From Gnetum montanum (taxonomy: Eukaryota; Streptophyta; Gnetopsida; Gnetales; Gnetaceae), in contig MNCI01003683.1 of the NCBI GenBank assembly GCA_015680685.1, positions 449,733-513,732 on the forward strand: a stretch of 64,000 nt of DNA, in the 5' to 3' direction. The notes under the pieces are model-generated. The model was not told the origin of the DNA. It searched no databases and worked only from the letters and a program-made list of their open reading frames with translations. Below are positions 22,275 to 32,596 of this stretch, piece by piece; positions within the stretch are counted from its first letter, which is position 1; each line of letters begins with the position of its first letter. A program made the position numbers and the translations under genes.

Positions 22275-22861
22275 CTTTGTCAGGACTCTGAAGCTGTTCA
22301 TTTACGTTTGATCAAATTGGCTGGTTAAGCGAATTTCCCTTATGCCACACTCTTAGGATTTAAAGTATTAAATCCAATGTCTATAAAACAATCATCTGGG
22401 AAAAGGTAGCGTTTTCGAATACCAAAAGAAAAGTAATTATGGTCTATCAAATACAAAGTCTATGATCCTGAAAATACGTAGACGTAAACATTCTACGTAC
22501 ATCCAGACTTCAAGTCATGCTGAATAATCTCGCTGAATAATCTCGTATGATTTGGCAAAAAGATATAAATTCATTCGACTGTAATCATTATACAATTAGC
22601 AAACTTTTCAAAGTGATAGTTTTCTGAAAAAGTCAGAGCATTACTATGAAAATATACTGTAAAATGAAATTATAAGATTGTAAGAATAAGAAAAGATCTT
22701 ATGCTGCTGTCGTAACAGCAGAAATACAAACTCTATCGGTTTCTTTTAAAACAAATAAAAAACCCATAAAACATCAGTGTTATGACTGTAAACTTATCAG
22801 TGTCCCCGGTAAACTGCCACTTCAAAGCAACTCCGTCGGTCTTTGCGTTTATCCGGAGACA
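22275..22861. other. Spacer, start of the retroelement-poor island
   Basis: No retroelement sequence recognised. It could include the 3' untranslated region of the ankyrin remnant on the minus strand. Confidence 0.4.
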
Positions 22862-23108
22862 TTATCCTCGTGGCATATGCGCCAGAATCTCCTCAACTGC
22901 GGTTTCATGATCATCCTTGCGGGCCAGAAACAGGGCAGTCTCTCTAAAAAACTTTTACTCGTTGGACCAAATTTGCGTATGACTTGAAGCAAGCATTAAA
23001 CAATTTGTCTAGGTCCTTCGTGCAGCACAGTGTTTCCCATGAAGATCCAGAATAGTTTTGCCAATCTCAACATTTCCTTGCGATGCAGAAGTGCAACACG
23101 ATCTTTTT
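22862..23108 (-). pseudogene. Ankyrin-repeat protein remnant
   Basis: Two ankyrin-like stretches read on the minus strand. The upstream one (about 23098-23009) reads ASQGNVEIGKTILDLHG, then in the next frame GNTVLHEG, a phrase usual at the start of plant ankyrin repeats. The downstream one (22942-22865) reads ETALFLARKDDHETAVEEIL and ends AHMPRG with a TAA at 22864-22862. Just before it is TTTTTTAG, a good 3' splice site, so 22943-22862 could be a final exon. Frameshifts and stops in the upstream part argue for a decayed gene. Plants have many ankyrin proteins of this kind, often membrane-linked and defence-related. No further repeats are visible upstream. Confidence 0.5.
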
Positions 23109-23182
23109 TCGATCATAGTTAAGTGCATAATGAGTTGTTATCGTAGTGGGCTTGGCCAAGTCACAGATTGGATTCTATTAAA

Positions 23183-23262
23183 TAATACTAAGTTATAAAT
23201 TTTAAAGTGTACCTATACTACTAAGTAATACTAACTTATAGATTTCAAAATGTACCTACGTC
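23183..23262. repeat. Tandem duplication, 43-bp unit
   Basis: TAATACTAAGTTATAAATTT and TAATACTAACTTATAGATTT start at 23183 and 23226. Both continue to GTACCTA. Two copies, noncoding. Confidence 0.7.
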
Positions 23263-23506
23263 CAGCATCCCTCTTTAAACTGTTGCTTCTCTGATTTACC
23301 ATGGCAGGGAAGTCGTTAATTTTTATTTTTTTATATGTAAAATATCTCCTAAGCATTCTGCAAACGATTTCAGCGTTGAGAAAAAATTTGGGGTGCACGT
23401 TGTTCGAATCATCCAAGTCTACCAAATCATAATAGCGTTCTTGTGAACAAAAATGAATGACAAGTACCACTACCTAATAATATCTGAAAATTATTGAAAT
23501 AAACCT

Positions 23507-23511
23507 GCGGG

Positions 23512-23554
<43 letters not shown>

Positions 23555-23579
23555 GCGTGTTCGATCCACGCTCACCGCA
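23507..23579 (+). tRNA. tRNA-Phe (GAA), nuclear type
   Basis: A 73-nt cloverleaf with no intron: acceptor GCGGGGA, D-arm GCTCAGTTGGGAGAGC, anticodon loop CTGAAGA (anticodon GAA), T-arm GCGTGTTCGATCCACGC, 3' end TCACCGC plus discriminator A. Boxes A and B, the internal RNA polymerase III promoter, are intact. The acceptor stem has one G:A mismatch (position 5 with 68), which I recall as normal for plant cytosolic tRNA-Phe. A T5 run follows. All this points to a working gene. Confidence 0.97.
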
Positions 23580-23589
23580 ATAACAAGAA

Positions 23590-23594
23590 TTTTT
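23590..23594 (+). terminator. RNA polymerase III terminator of tRNA-Phe
   Basis: TTTTT begins 11 nt after the tRNA, the usual position. Confidence 0.8.
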
Positions 23595-23951
23595 AGTTGC
23601 TCTCCATCTAAGCGGAGGATTACTTGCCGAATTCCATCGAGATTCGAAAACAATTATCAAGGGGACAAGCGCCGGCCATTGATTTTGAATGGCAAAGTAA
23701 CGTGTCGTATCGTATCCGAGCGAAATTTCCGAAATGTTTTAAAAATAGCAGAAGAAGATATGCATGTTGCAAGCACGCGTGGAAAGCGTACATTTTTGTA
23801 GCTAGCAAGCGCCTGTTGTGAATGCAAAAACAGATTCAGATACGCAAATTCGTCAAGAACGGCATGCAGATAAAAGAAAAGGATTATTGTGCCTACCGGG
23901 AAAACAGCGGAATCATGTGCACAGCAACATCAACAAGGATCCAGCTCTGCA
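23595..23951. other. Spacer between tRNA-Phe and the I9 gene
   Basis: Moderate GC and no recognised repeat. A 65-codon plus frame (23624-23821) shows no known domain. Distal promoter elements of the I9 gene could lie here. Confidence 0.4.
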
Positions 23952-24104
23952 CACGAAATCCTTGCAGTTCCCGAAGCTATAAAAATCTCTGAAATAACCA
24001 AATCCAACTAAATCAACCGATCCAAACACGAAATCCATGCAGATCCAAACGAAGCCATACTATAAAAAATATCTCTGAAATAACCAAAACCCAAACGATC
24101 CAAA
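23952..24104 (+). promoter_or_regulatory. Tandemly duplicated core promoter of the I9 gene
   Basis: Two imperfect copies lie head to tail: 23952-24026 (75 bp) and 24027-24104 (78 bp). Each runs from CACGAAATCC.TGCAG through a TATA box and ATCTCTGAAATAACCAAA to CGATCCAAAC. TATA boxes are at 23978-23985 and 24061-24069, that is 134 and 51 bp upstream of the ATG. The proximal box leaves a very short leader. The distal one would include a 13-codon upstream frame (ATG 24037, stop 24076-24078) in the mRNA. Initiation at either site is inference. Confidence 0.7.
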
Positions 24105-24111
24105 CAACAGC

Positions 24112-24516
24112 ATGGCTCAAAGCACAAGACTGCAAGGCAAACATGAGCAGCCACGGCTGGGGCTGCTGCTGCTGCTAATTCTTTGCTGCATCTGCGTATG
24201 CAGGGCAAACTTGGGCGCGAGCGAGACCAAGGCAGAAACGAATATATACGTGGTAAATGTGGCAGACTGGGAAAAGCCGAGGAGCTTCGCGACGACGCAT
24301 GAGTGGCACGAAGCCATGCTTCAGAAGCTTTGCCCTGGAAGCCGCCTCGTTTACGATTACTCCAATGTCGCCACCGGATTCGCAGCTGAGCTTACGCAGG
24401 CGCAGGCCCAGCGACTCCTGAAGAACCCCCACGTTCTGTCCATGCACCCCCAACGCCTTTATCACCTCCATCGCCCTCGCCCTTCTGCCTTTCCCGTCTC
24501 CCCACATCACCGTTGA
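24112..24516 (+). CDS. Secreted stand-alone subtilase propeptide (inhibitor I9 domain) protein
   Basis: 134 residues. Residues 16-32 form a Leu-rich signal-peptide core (LGLLLLLILCCICVCRA). Residues about 44-120 are an I9/propeptide domain as in plant subtilases: NIYVVNVADW, HEWHEAML, LVYDYSNVATGFAAELT and VLSMHPQRLYHLH. In a full subtilase (700-800 residues) the S8 protease domain would follow at once. Here the frame diverges after YHLH and stops after a short Pro/His-rich tail. It is intact, GC-richer than its surroundings, and the ATG context (CAGCATGGC) is good. It could be a real inhibitor or chaperone, since plants have stand-alone I9 proteins of about this length, or the truncated first part of a subtilase gene. 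No S8 sequence is visible downstream to 25.1 kb. Confidence 0.75.
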   Translation: MAQSTRLQGKHEQPRLGLLLLLILCCICVCRANLGASETKAETNIYVVNVADWEKPRSFATTHEWHEAMLQKLCPGSRLVYDYSNVATGFAAELTQAQAQRLLKNPHVLSMHPQRLYHLHRPRPSAFPVSPHHR

Positions 24517-25095
24517 TGATGATTAAATTAATTGATTGTGTGTGTGTGTGTTGGACTGGTTTCTTCGATCCACTCTGTTTACATCGCGTTAGTCCCACCG
24601 ACAGTTACAGAATCTGAATGTTTTAAGAAGATCAATTTCTGAGCAACAAAATGCTTCATCCAAATCGCGGTTCTGCCAAATTATCACGGACTGAGCGCTT
24701 CGGATTCTTTAAATCGCGATTTCGAAAAACAATTTCTTGAAAAAAACTTTTGCCACTTAATTTTAATACCTGATGAGCAGATTCCGAAGAATCTCTAATT
24801 ATAATTTTAGTTGCCATCGTAAAACTTTCGCATCTGCTTTCACAATTCGAAGTCCTGTGAATTACGGTTCTTAAAAGAAAACTCTGCAATTCTTAAAAGA
24901 AAATTCTGCAATTCTAAATCTTGCGAAGCATAGAAGCAATTCGATATGGCGCCTTGCTTCTCTTTCGGTCTTTCCCAAGCGCCAGCAACTGATTTTCAAT
25001 GCATCCGCCAACATCTCACGGAAATAGAGGCAGTATTTTACGGAAGTAAAAAAATAAAAATTTTGAAGGAATACTTGATTTAAATTTTAAACATT
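24517..25095. other. Downstream region of the I9 gene
   Basis: A (TG)n run at 24538-24551 lies just past the stop. Near 24.87-24.92 kb a 25-bp unit with CTGCAATTCT is repeated. No domain of a subtilase protease and no clear AATAAA signal were seen. Confidence 0.45.
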
Positions 25096-26729
25096 CCAGT
25101 CCTCGAGAACTTTCTGTATCAATCTCATGAATGTGGTAGATGCATTAGTGAGCCCAAATGGCATCACCAGATCCAAAAAATCCATTGTGTGTCTTGAAAG
25201 TTATCTTTCATTCATCATTGGGCCTTATTCTAACTCTTCAAATCATTTTTGCTGAAAATGTCAGCATTGGTAAGGACATGAAGGATATCATCCATCCTTG
25301 AAATAGGAAACATGTACCTCAATGTTATCATATTCAATGTCCTAGAATCAATGCACATCCTCCATTCATTTCTATTTTTCTTTGGCACTAGCATGGGAGG
25401 AACTACACAAGGTGAAATGGATTTCCTCATAAAACCATTTGCAAGTAACTCTATTTGCCTTTTCAATTCAACCCACTTATTTGGTGCCATCTATAAGCCT
25501 TCTCATTTGGAATGGTAATACTAGGAATAAAATCAATATGATACTGAACATTTCTCATTGGCGGCAATCCATTCAATTTCTCCTTGAAAGCCTTGGGAAA
25601 TTTCTTCTTCAAGCCTAGCACACCTGTTGGAAGTTCAACCTGCACATCATCATGGTTAGTAGTAACTATTGTCACAACAACAAAACTAAAACCTATTTCA
25701 TCATGTTCCTTAATGTATTCCCTCTTTACTAGAAGGATTAAGAAAGCAATTAGTAAGCTTTGCGACCTCACTTGTTTAGCTGTCATGGGAATCAACTCAT
25801 GGATTTCATTAGATCTAGATACACTCCATACATTTCTTGCTTCATCAAACTGAGCACCATTGTTAAAATTCCAAAGTCTACCAAGAATTACATCTGCAAA
25901 GTATATTGGAAGCACATCATACTTCACAACATCACGAAAACATCCAATTTTAAATTTCAAAAGTACATTGTTCCCTTACCTCTTTGGAAAAATCTCTAGA
26001 CAACCAATGCACTTTATAAAGTTTAGGATGAGAATTAGTTAAAAATCCTAATCTAGTAAGTACCTTAGAAGAATAACATTTTTTGGGCTCCCCCATTAAT
26101 TAAAACATGAATCCATTCCCCACTAAACAAACATCTAGCCCTAATCTGAAACAATAGTTTTCTATTAGGGTGATTTTCTTTATTTACATTTGCCATGAAT
26201 ATATAATAATTTAATTTAGAAAAATTTTCAATTTTTGGAGCATTAAAAATACCTCTCTAAAGACCTTAGCTTGGTGTTGCCTCCACCTCCATGGTTTGTA
26301 CACCCTTACCCTTGACTACCTTGTGAAGTGGACATTCCTATTACTTGTGTTCCCATCCTCCACACTTGAAGCAATGAATTTTGGATGAGCTATTTCCTTG
26401 ATCCTTGACTACCTTGCCTTAGTCCTTTTTGGCTTTGCCCTTTTCATCACCTCTTTCAATCTTCTTTTCATGGTTGGCATCCTTGTATTCAGATATGGAA
26501 TTGGATCCCTTCTCCTTCTCCTTGGAAGTTTGTTTGCTCTTGTTTTAAAATCTGCTTAATTTCTATTTAGCCTTGAGTGCCAAATCACAAGCCTCATCAA
26601 GGGTTTATGGCGCATAAAATGATAACTCCTGCTGATAGGTCACTTTGGGACCTCTTAAAAAGATTGAAGCTTGTTTATATTCCTTCCATTTTACCTTATC
26701 TTGATGGAATAGATGACAAAATTCGATGT
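25096..26729 (-). mobile_element. Element G: truncated Ty3/gypsy fragment (gag end, protease, RT start)
   Basis: On minus: a gag CCHC knuckle at 26373-26332 (CFKCGGWEHK, then two stops, then EC); a protease block DVLPIYFADVILGRLWNF (25910-25860); and reverse transcriptase from LPPMRNVQYHIDF (about 25.56 kb) through WRMCIDSRTLN (25.36 kb) to MPFGLTNASTTFM (25.15 kb). It ends just before the YxDD motif at about 25.10 kb. The protease and knuckle context looks like a chromovirus-type gypsy, a family different from element 1. The 5' side is cut by the LTR of element A at 26730. Confidence 0.75.
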
Positions 26730-27606
26730 TGATGAGTGATGAGTAGATCCTATCCCCAACCATACAAATCACTAAGTGTTTATGCACAATCTGGTCAAAT
26801 TTTGTGGACTTATAGGATTTTAAGCATACTAGTCTCTAGGAAGTGAAACTAACCATTGCAATCATTATCTTTACAATTACACTTATGAAATGCAAAGGTA
26901 TGATTAAGTGCAACCGAGGCATATGATTTTTATCATTTTTATGTTTTATGTTTTAAGTTGCCTAAAGATAAAGAATAATGAATAAAATAAAATAACTAAA
27001 TTGCTAATTTAATCTAATCAACTACACCTAACTAATCCTAACATAAGCATCCATTCCCATTTTCCGTACATATTATGAACACATTTAATGCTACTAGGTT
27101 ACCAAACATTAAGTGTTACTGGGATTACCAAGTGCCAAGTGTATGTTCAAAGTGGTTGTACTTATGTGCTTAATTAATCGCTATTTAATTTAGCTTAATT
27201 ACTTAAAGCATTAAAGGAAATTGCATAAAACATTAAATGCATAAAGAAACAATTAATCTATTTCAAAGTGTTGTAAGGTTTATCAGAAAGCTCATATTTA
27301 TTGTTGCACACACTACCATGCTTAGGTACAATAATGCTCGAATAAAGATCCATACACTCTTTGACTCCTACTGTGGGCACTTGGAAAAATATTCTAACTC
27401 TCAAGTGACAAAACTATAAGAGCTCAGTTGCAACTATGACTAAAGATTCCATAAACATGACGAGTGAGTGTGTATTTATAGGCAATAATAGATATTACGT
27501 TGATGAGACCATGTCAATGCATCAAATCCCAAATTGATGGGACCACATCGATGGGGTCACATCGACAAAGCCTTCTCAATGGGACCTAAGAAAACATGAC
27601 TCATCA
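26730..27606 (-). repeat. Element A 3' LTR
   Basis: 877 bp, TGATGAGTGATGAG at the left and ACTCATCA at the right. TATA box (minus) at 27473-27480. Its U3 carries CATCGATG-type palindromes (27540-27580) instead of the GATATC motifs of elements 1 and B. Confidence 0.8.
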
Positions 27607-27879
27607 TACCACCATGACTAAATAAAAACTTTTCCTTGAGTAAACAAAAGAAAGAACAAGTTTCTTACAAATTTTTGTGAAGGTATGGGATTATTGACTA
27701 ACTACTAACATACACAAACACAACATACATGAACAAACACCAAGTGCCTGAGTGTATAGAACTACAACCATTACAAAATTTTGGTGTTTAGGACAACAAA
27801 ATTAAACACTAGCGCAAAAATTACAAACACAACTCCTCTGATGACATGAAGATAAGGAAGAAGTTCAAATGGTCTTAAG

Positions 27880-30709
27880 TGGTGGAGGCTCCTAAGGTTT
27901 TGAAGCACCTTCTCCTGCTTTAGGTTCTTGCGATGGTTGAGGCGGTTGTGGTTGTCCTACAATAGCTGTAACCTTTAGAGAAAGATGGAAGCCATCCAAT
28001 AGTGCGTCCATCTTTATCTTCTTACTCATGGGATCGCTCATAGTCCTTGTGCATAATAGCAAATGTGGGTTAGTGTGGAAACATCCCAAAGACTAGGCAT
28101 TATTGGGAATAGCTCCTTCACATTTTTGAACTAAGCAAAGAAAATTTTGCATTCAACATCAAACACCTTTACTGCATTTTGTAGCTCCTAGTAGTCACTT
28201 AGTCTCCTAGTAAGGTTCTTAGCTATGTATTGTTGATCAATGAAGTGCTACCTAAGAACCTTGAGTTCTACATTTGCCACCTCAGGCTTTGACTTAGTGT
28301 CTCTTTGATGCTGGAACTAGGCTTTATACAACAAGTACGAATTGGCCACATGTTTCTCTAATTCAGATTATGGTCATTTGGTAGTCAGCATTATTAGATT
28401 TGCATAATAGAGATTGACAAGCTCCATGTACTCCGTCATCTCCTCGATTTGTAGCTCCTTCATGTTGATCTCATCCTTGTTGTAGTAATTGAGCCCATCA
28501 AAGATAGGTTGCTAGACATCTCCTCCTTCCTTGAGCTACTAGAGGGCCTCATTAACTTTTGCCTTTACCATCTGAAATTTTTTTAATTGATTTATTTTTG
28601 TAGACCAAATTGATCTCTATAGTGATCTTTGACTCTCTCAAATTTGATAGCCTCATTTTTCTAGGTGGCTATGTCTATTGTAGATTTCTGGTGAAGGGCT
28701 CAAACTTCCTTCATGGAGAGATTTTTATTTTCAACTACTAATCTCCTTAGTTCCATGTTTATTCTAGCTAGCTACTCTTGCTATTGATGGATGAAATCTT
28801 TCATTTGTTGCTTTTGCACACCAACATTTTGCAGGTGGTGATTCTCTACAGTTAGGGAAATATTCTCCTAGTGAGTTTGATCCAAGGCCTTTTGGATATT
28901 GTTCATGATGTCATCAGCCAAGAATTGATCAAAAATTATTGTCTCCTTTATGTCCTCAACCTTCTTGAGCTTTTGCTAAAGTTGTTAAAAAGATTTATCA
29001 TGGATCGACATAGGATTGAGAAGTGCAGGATCAGCAAGGCATAGGATTAATTTAGTAACCTTTATAGCTAGGTGTTGGTTTTGAGCCTAGGCTATTTTGA
29101 GTTTCTCCTTCATGCATAATCCATTTCCCCCTTCTATAAGCTATGATTGGGTTGCAGTGATTGTATTTAGAAGTTCAAAGACATCTAAAATTAGTTTCCT
29201 AGTTCCTACCTATCAATGTAGCAACTCTTTGTGCTAGGCTACACTTAATTTGCTACAAAATAATCTGGCAAATGTCTATACATCTTGAAATGCAAAAATG
29301 TCTAGTACAGACATCGTAGGTAAGTTTAATGCCTTAGTAATTCTATCAGCAACCACCTCTACTACTATCTCCTACTCATGGTGCCGCATCATCAAGATGG
29401 TTTCCCCCTCACCCTCCTCCAGATGCATCGAGAAAGTAGCAACATTTCTAGAGATGTCTAGGAATTGATGTTGTTGTGAGAGAGAGACTGTTACCTCTCA
29501 GGTGCTAGGATTCAATCTCATGGGTAGTTGCATTCTTTGGGTTGAAAAGATTGACCCACCTCTTTCTGTTTGGTTGATGGTTTGAGCCACTTTGTTAAGG
29601 TGACTCATTGTTAGGTGATACATAGATGGATCACCATCACTTTTTCCTACTCTGTACTTTTGCTAATGCAAGATTTACTCTTGGATCTCATGCATTCGTT
29701 CAAGGATAGTGTGGGACTCTGGTGTTGTTTTGTGAGTAGGTAGTGGAGGTGGTGGTTATTGCTACTCTTCCTTGGTTGTGGTAGGGGTCTTATCCTTTAT
29801 CATTTTTACTTAAGAGGTAGAAGGAGTATGTTGGAGTGTATCATTGGCATAGTGAACAATTCCTATCCTTTTACATAATTTTTTGATGAGGTAGGGAAAG
29901 AGTAGGGCCTTCCTTCCACATTCATTTTTCTTTAATAGCTTCTCTATCTCTAGATAGATTATTTATTGAAGATTTACATGGAATGTTTCACTTAGAGCAA
30001 CACACACACATAGGTGGAGAAGGTAATCACCTTACTGGTTCTCATCGTTGAATTAAGGCGATAGGCCGCTATCTTAAAATATACACAGTTCGCCAAGGTG
30101 AGTGTGCCACACTCCTTGTTATCCACTTCATATTATCATTAGGTTCACTCCTTATTTACCTTTAGGTCTACCTATGTAGAGATCTCTACTAGGTTTGTTC
30201 TAATATTAGGCAACCCAGGCCCTGTGCAGTAGCTTCCATCGAGTAGGAGACTTGAATGTCCTTGATCTTCATACCGGCTCCCACGTACCTAACATTTCAA
30301 AATAGATATGTCTCTCCCATGTACCATTCTCCATTGGAAGTGATGATTGATCACATGGGAGTGTTTTAAAACTATGTTTTGACTTTTGATGAAGCATGTT
30401 CTAAGAATGGTACAAAGTTTAATTCTTGAAGAACTAAACATTGGCTATCACAATGCTTGATCTAATTAAGGTAGTCTTGAGTTAATGTGACCTCAAGTCT
30501 TGGCATCAAACCCAGTGCCTCATCTTGATGGGATTATTTTATTACGGCCACTTCCTCAGGAATCTATCCAATAGATTCCACTTCAGGCTCCTCCCAAAGA
30601 CATCCTGTTGCATGAGTTTCTATTACCTACTCTTAGGCTTGCTCTTGCTACTTTCTTACAGCTCTTTGTCATTTGTCCCTTGGTTGAGATGGTTCTCCTT
30701 CCTATGGGC
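27880..30709 (-). pseudogene. Element A ORF3 (transposon-specific protein with coiled coil)
   Basis: Starts MPIGRRTISTKGQM near 30709 on minus. Around 30.35-30.26 kb it reads NGEWYMGETYLF and GAGMKIKDIQVSYSMEAT. Around 29.93-29.85 kb it reads LFPYLIKKLCKRIGIVHYAN. These align with ORF3 of B (SEEWYFGETYQF) and C (FPCLIKKLY, GGIVYYIND). The downstream part is rich in Glu, Lys, Leu and Gln on minus, consistent with the coiled coil seen in B and C. It ends with a Pro/Gln-rich tail (QPQPPQPSQEPK, about 27.93 kb). Many stops. Position between integrase and 3' LTR is that of the Athila third ORF. Confidence 0.6.
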
Positions 30710-31613
30710 ATTTTATTCTAGGTGTCATCTGTAATCACAACATGACCAAGGATTAGTACTTAATGTGTAACTTTGAAACATTTGGAATACCTTATCTTTT
30801 GGGGTAGTTATACTTGGCTAAGTTGTGATCATGACCTATTTGATTATTTTTTATATTCTTTTATTATTATCTAATTAGATAGGTTACAGAAGTGTGCTAG
30901 AAGGGTTTAGCTCTCATAGGTTAGTAATTTAATATTATTTTATTTATTAAACTCATAAGGGAGTTAGAAAAATTTTGAAATTATTTTTGTCAAAAACCTA
31001 AGGTTTGTGGCCCCCATGATGTAGAGCATACCTTTGGAAGCTACAGGGCTAAAGAATGGAGTGAATTGGACAAATAGTTTGAAAGTTATGAACTCTAAAA
31101 GGTTTTGGGCTCTAAAAAATTGCAAAAATTCCTCTTATTTGAAGCAAATGGCAAAAAATTCCTAAGTGGTGAGTGCTATTTATAAAAATTTTCCCATATG
31201 TTGACTAGGCCTTGTCGATAGGGCCTAGTCGATGTGGTTAGTTGTGTTGACTAGGTCTAGTTGATGTAGTGATTGATCATGGTTAACCAAATTAAAATTT
31301 AAAAAATATAAAGAGTTTTTGAATGAAATTGGAGTCGAATGAAAGCCTAAAAATCCAAGAATACAATGAAATACATGAAGAGGATTTAAGAGTTCACAAA
31401 ATATGGAGAATGATTGGAGAAATGCCTTAAGAAGCACACTGGTGGATGCAACTGATGGGAAATGCAAAATGTCTAAGGATAAGGGACTTAACTAGTTCAA
31501 CTAAGAGCTATCCAAGTGGGTCTTCCCCATAGTAGGGTTAAGCCCTTTTTACCCTTACATATCCTCAAATAAGAAGTTTGTGAATCCCATAGTTGATTAA
31601 TGGTTATGAAAAG

Positions 31614-32464
31614 TGATGAATCATTGTTTGCCAAGCCCTAATATCAGATACTTGATATTGAGTACGCAATATCGTAGCCTGGATAATGATATTGAATACA
31701 CGATATCATGATTCCTGTGTTGGCCTATAAATATAGCACTTAGGTGCATAGGAAGGGAGTCTTTTTGGTAAGTTTTAGGGTAGAGTTATTTTGTTAGTTT
31801 TTAGTTCCTTCCCAAGTGCATGCCAATAGTGTGATGATTGTAATTGTATGGAACCTTTGTTTGAGTGTAATGTACTTGGACACACACACAGTCAACAATA
31901 AAGATCGAGATTACTCCATCATTGCAACATTTACTTCATTTTAAATTGTTTAATTTTTAATTATTATTTATTATTTTCTTAGTTAATATTTCTTTATCAT
32001 CATTTACTATTCTTGTTGTTAATGCAAAATGATCACATCTTAATCACGAACATTTAAGTGTAACTATTTGGTAACCTAGTAGTATATCTAGTAGTGGTCA
32101 AGTAATGTGTTCTTGGTAATCCTAGAAGTAGTACACAAAGTCTAAGATGCGTACAGATGATTAAGGATGGATGCTCATCGCACTTAGGCTAGCTTAGATT
32201 TTTCTTCTTGTTACTTATTAGTTTACTCAAGTGTTCCTCATTATCTTTAGGAGTAGCATAGTATTAGAAATCCCATCATGCACCTCACTCTAGACTAAAC
32301 CATGTGTGACAAAGAAAATACTAGTCTAGGTAGGAAGACTGCAAACTGCTATCAATGTTTAACTATCTAGGTGCCACCACTAGTCCATTTGCAGAGTTCA
32401 ACTAGATTGTGTGTACACACTCATATTCATATGGTTGAGCATAGGGATACCTCGTCGCTCATCA
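31614..32464 (+). repeat. Element B 5' LTR
   Basis: 851 bp, TGATGAATCATTG...CGCTCATCA. GATATC-like motifs in U3 (31645-31710), TATAAATA at 31726-31733, AATAAAG near 31900. Roughly one base in ten differs from the 3' LTR by eye, mostly transitions. Confidence 0.9.
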
Positions 32465-32465
32465 T

Positions 32466-32482
32466 TGGCACCATTGCTGGGG
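32466..32482 (+). other. Element B primer-binding site (tRNA-Asp type)
   Basis: TGGCACCATTGCTGGGGA differs from the tRNA-Asp(GTC) complement TGGCGCCGTTGCCGGGGA only at three bases, all in CpG or CCG contexts. It is better kept than the element 1 site. Confidence 0.8.
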
Positions 32483-32596
32483 ATGGTGCTAGTTATCTAC
32501 ATTAGTTATATCATATAAGATCGCTGCAATAAAGTATTGTTGATATATCTTTTAGAAAGAAATTAATTTCAAATAAGTCACACACAATTCACAACA

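Larger units (their letters stand above)
26730..31613 (-). mobile_element. Element A, left segment: 3' LTR, ORF3 and part of the 3' spacer
   Basis: Athila-like element on minus, split by B. This segment has the 3' LTR (26730-27606), a purine tract next to it (minus reads GTCATGGTGGTA), ORF3 (about 30709-27880) and part of the long spacer between integrase and ORF3 (30.74-31.61 kb). The reading continues without loss at 40799, as the matching, uninterrupted sequence in element 1 (5929-6020) shows. The LTR edge at 26730 interrupts gag of element G; the 5 bp before it are GATGT, but the partner duplication is lost. Confidence 0.75.

Noticed and set aside
23231..23470. 79-codon minus frame near the tRNA
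   Set aside because: Overlaps a noncoding tandem duplication; no domain; length unremarkable for this composition.
23427..23660. 77-codon minus frame containing GSNTRPSDLQSDALPTELS
   Set aside because: It is the antisense of tRNA-Phe. This peptide is a familiar false gene call over tRNA genes.
24175..24510. 111-codon minus frame
   Set aside because: Antisense shadow of the GC-rich I9 gene; no domain.
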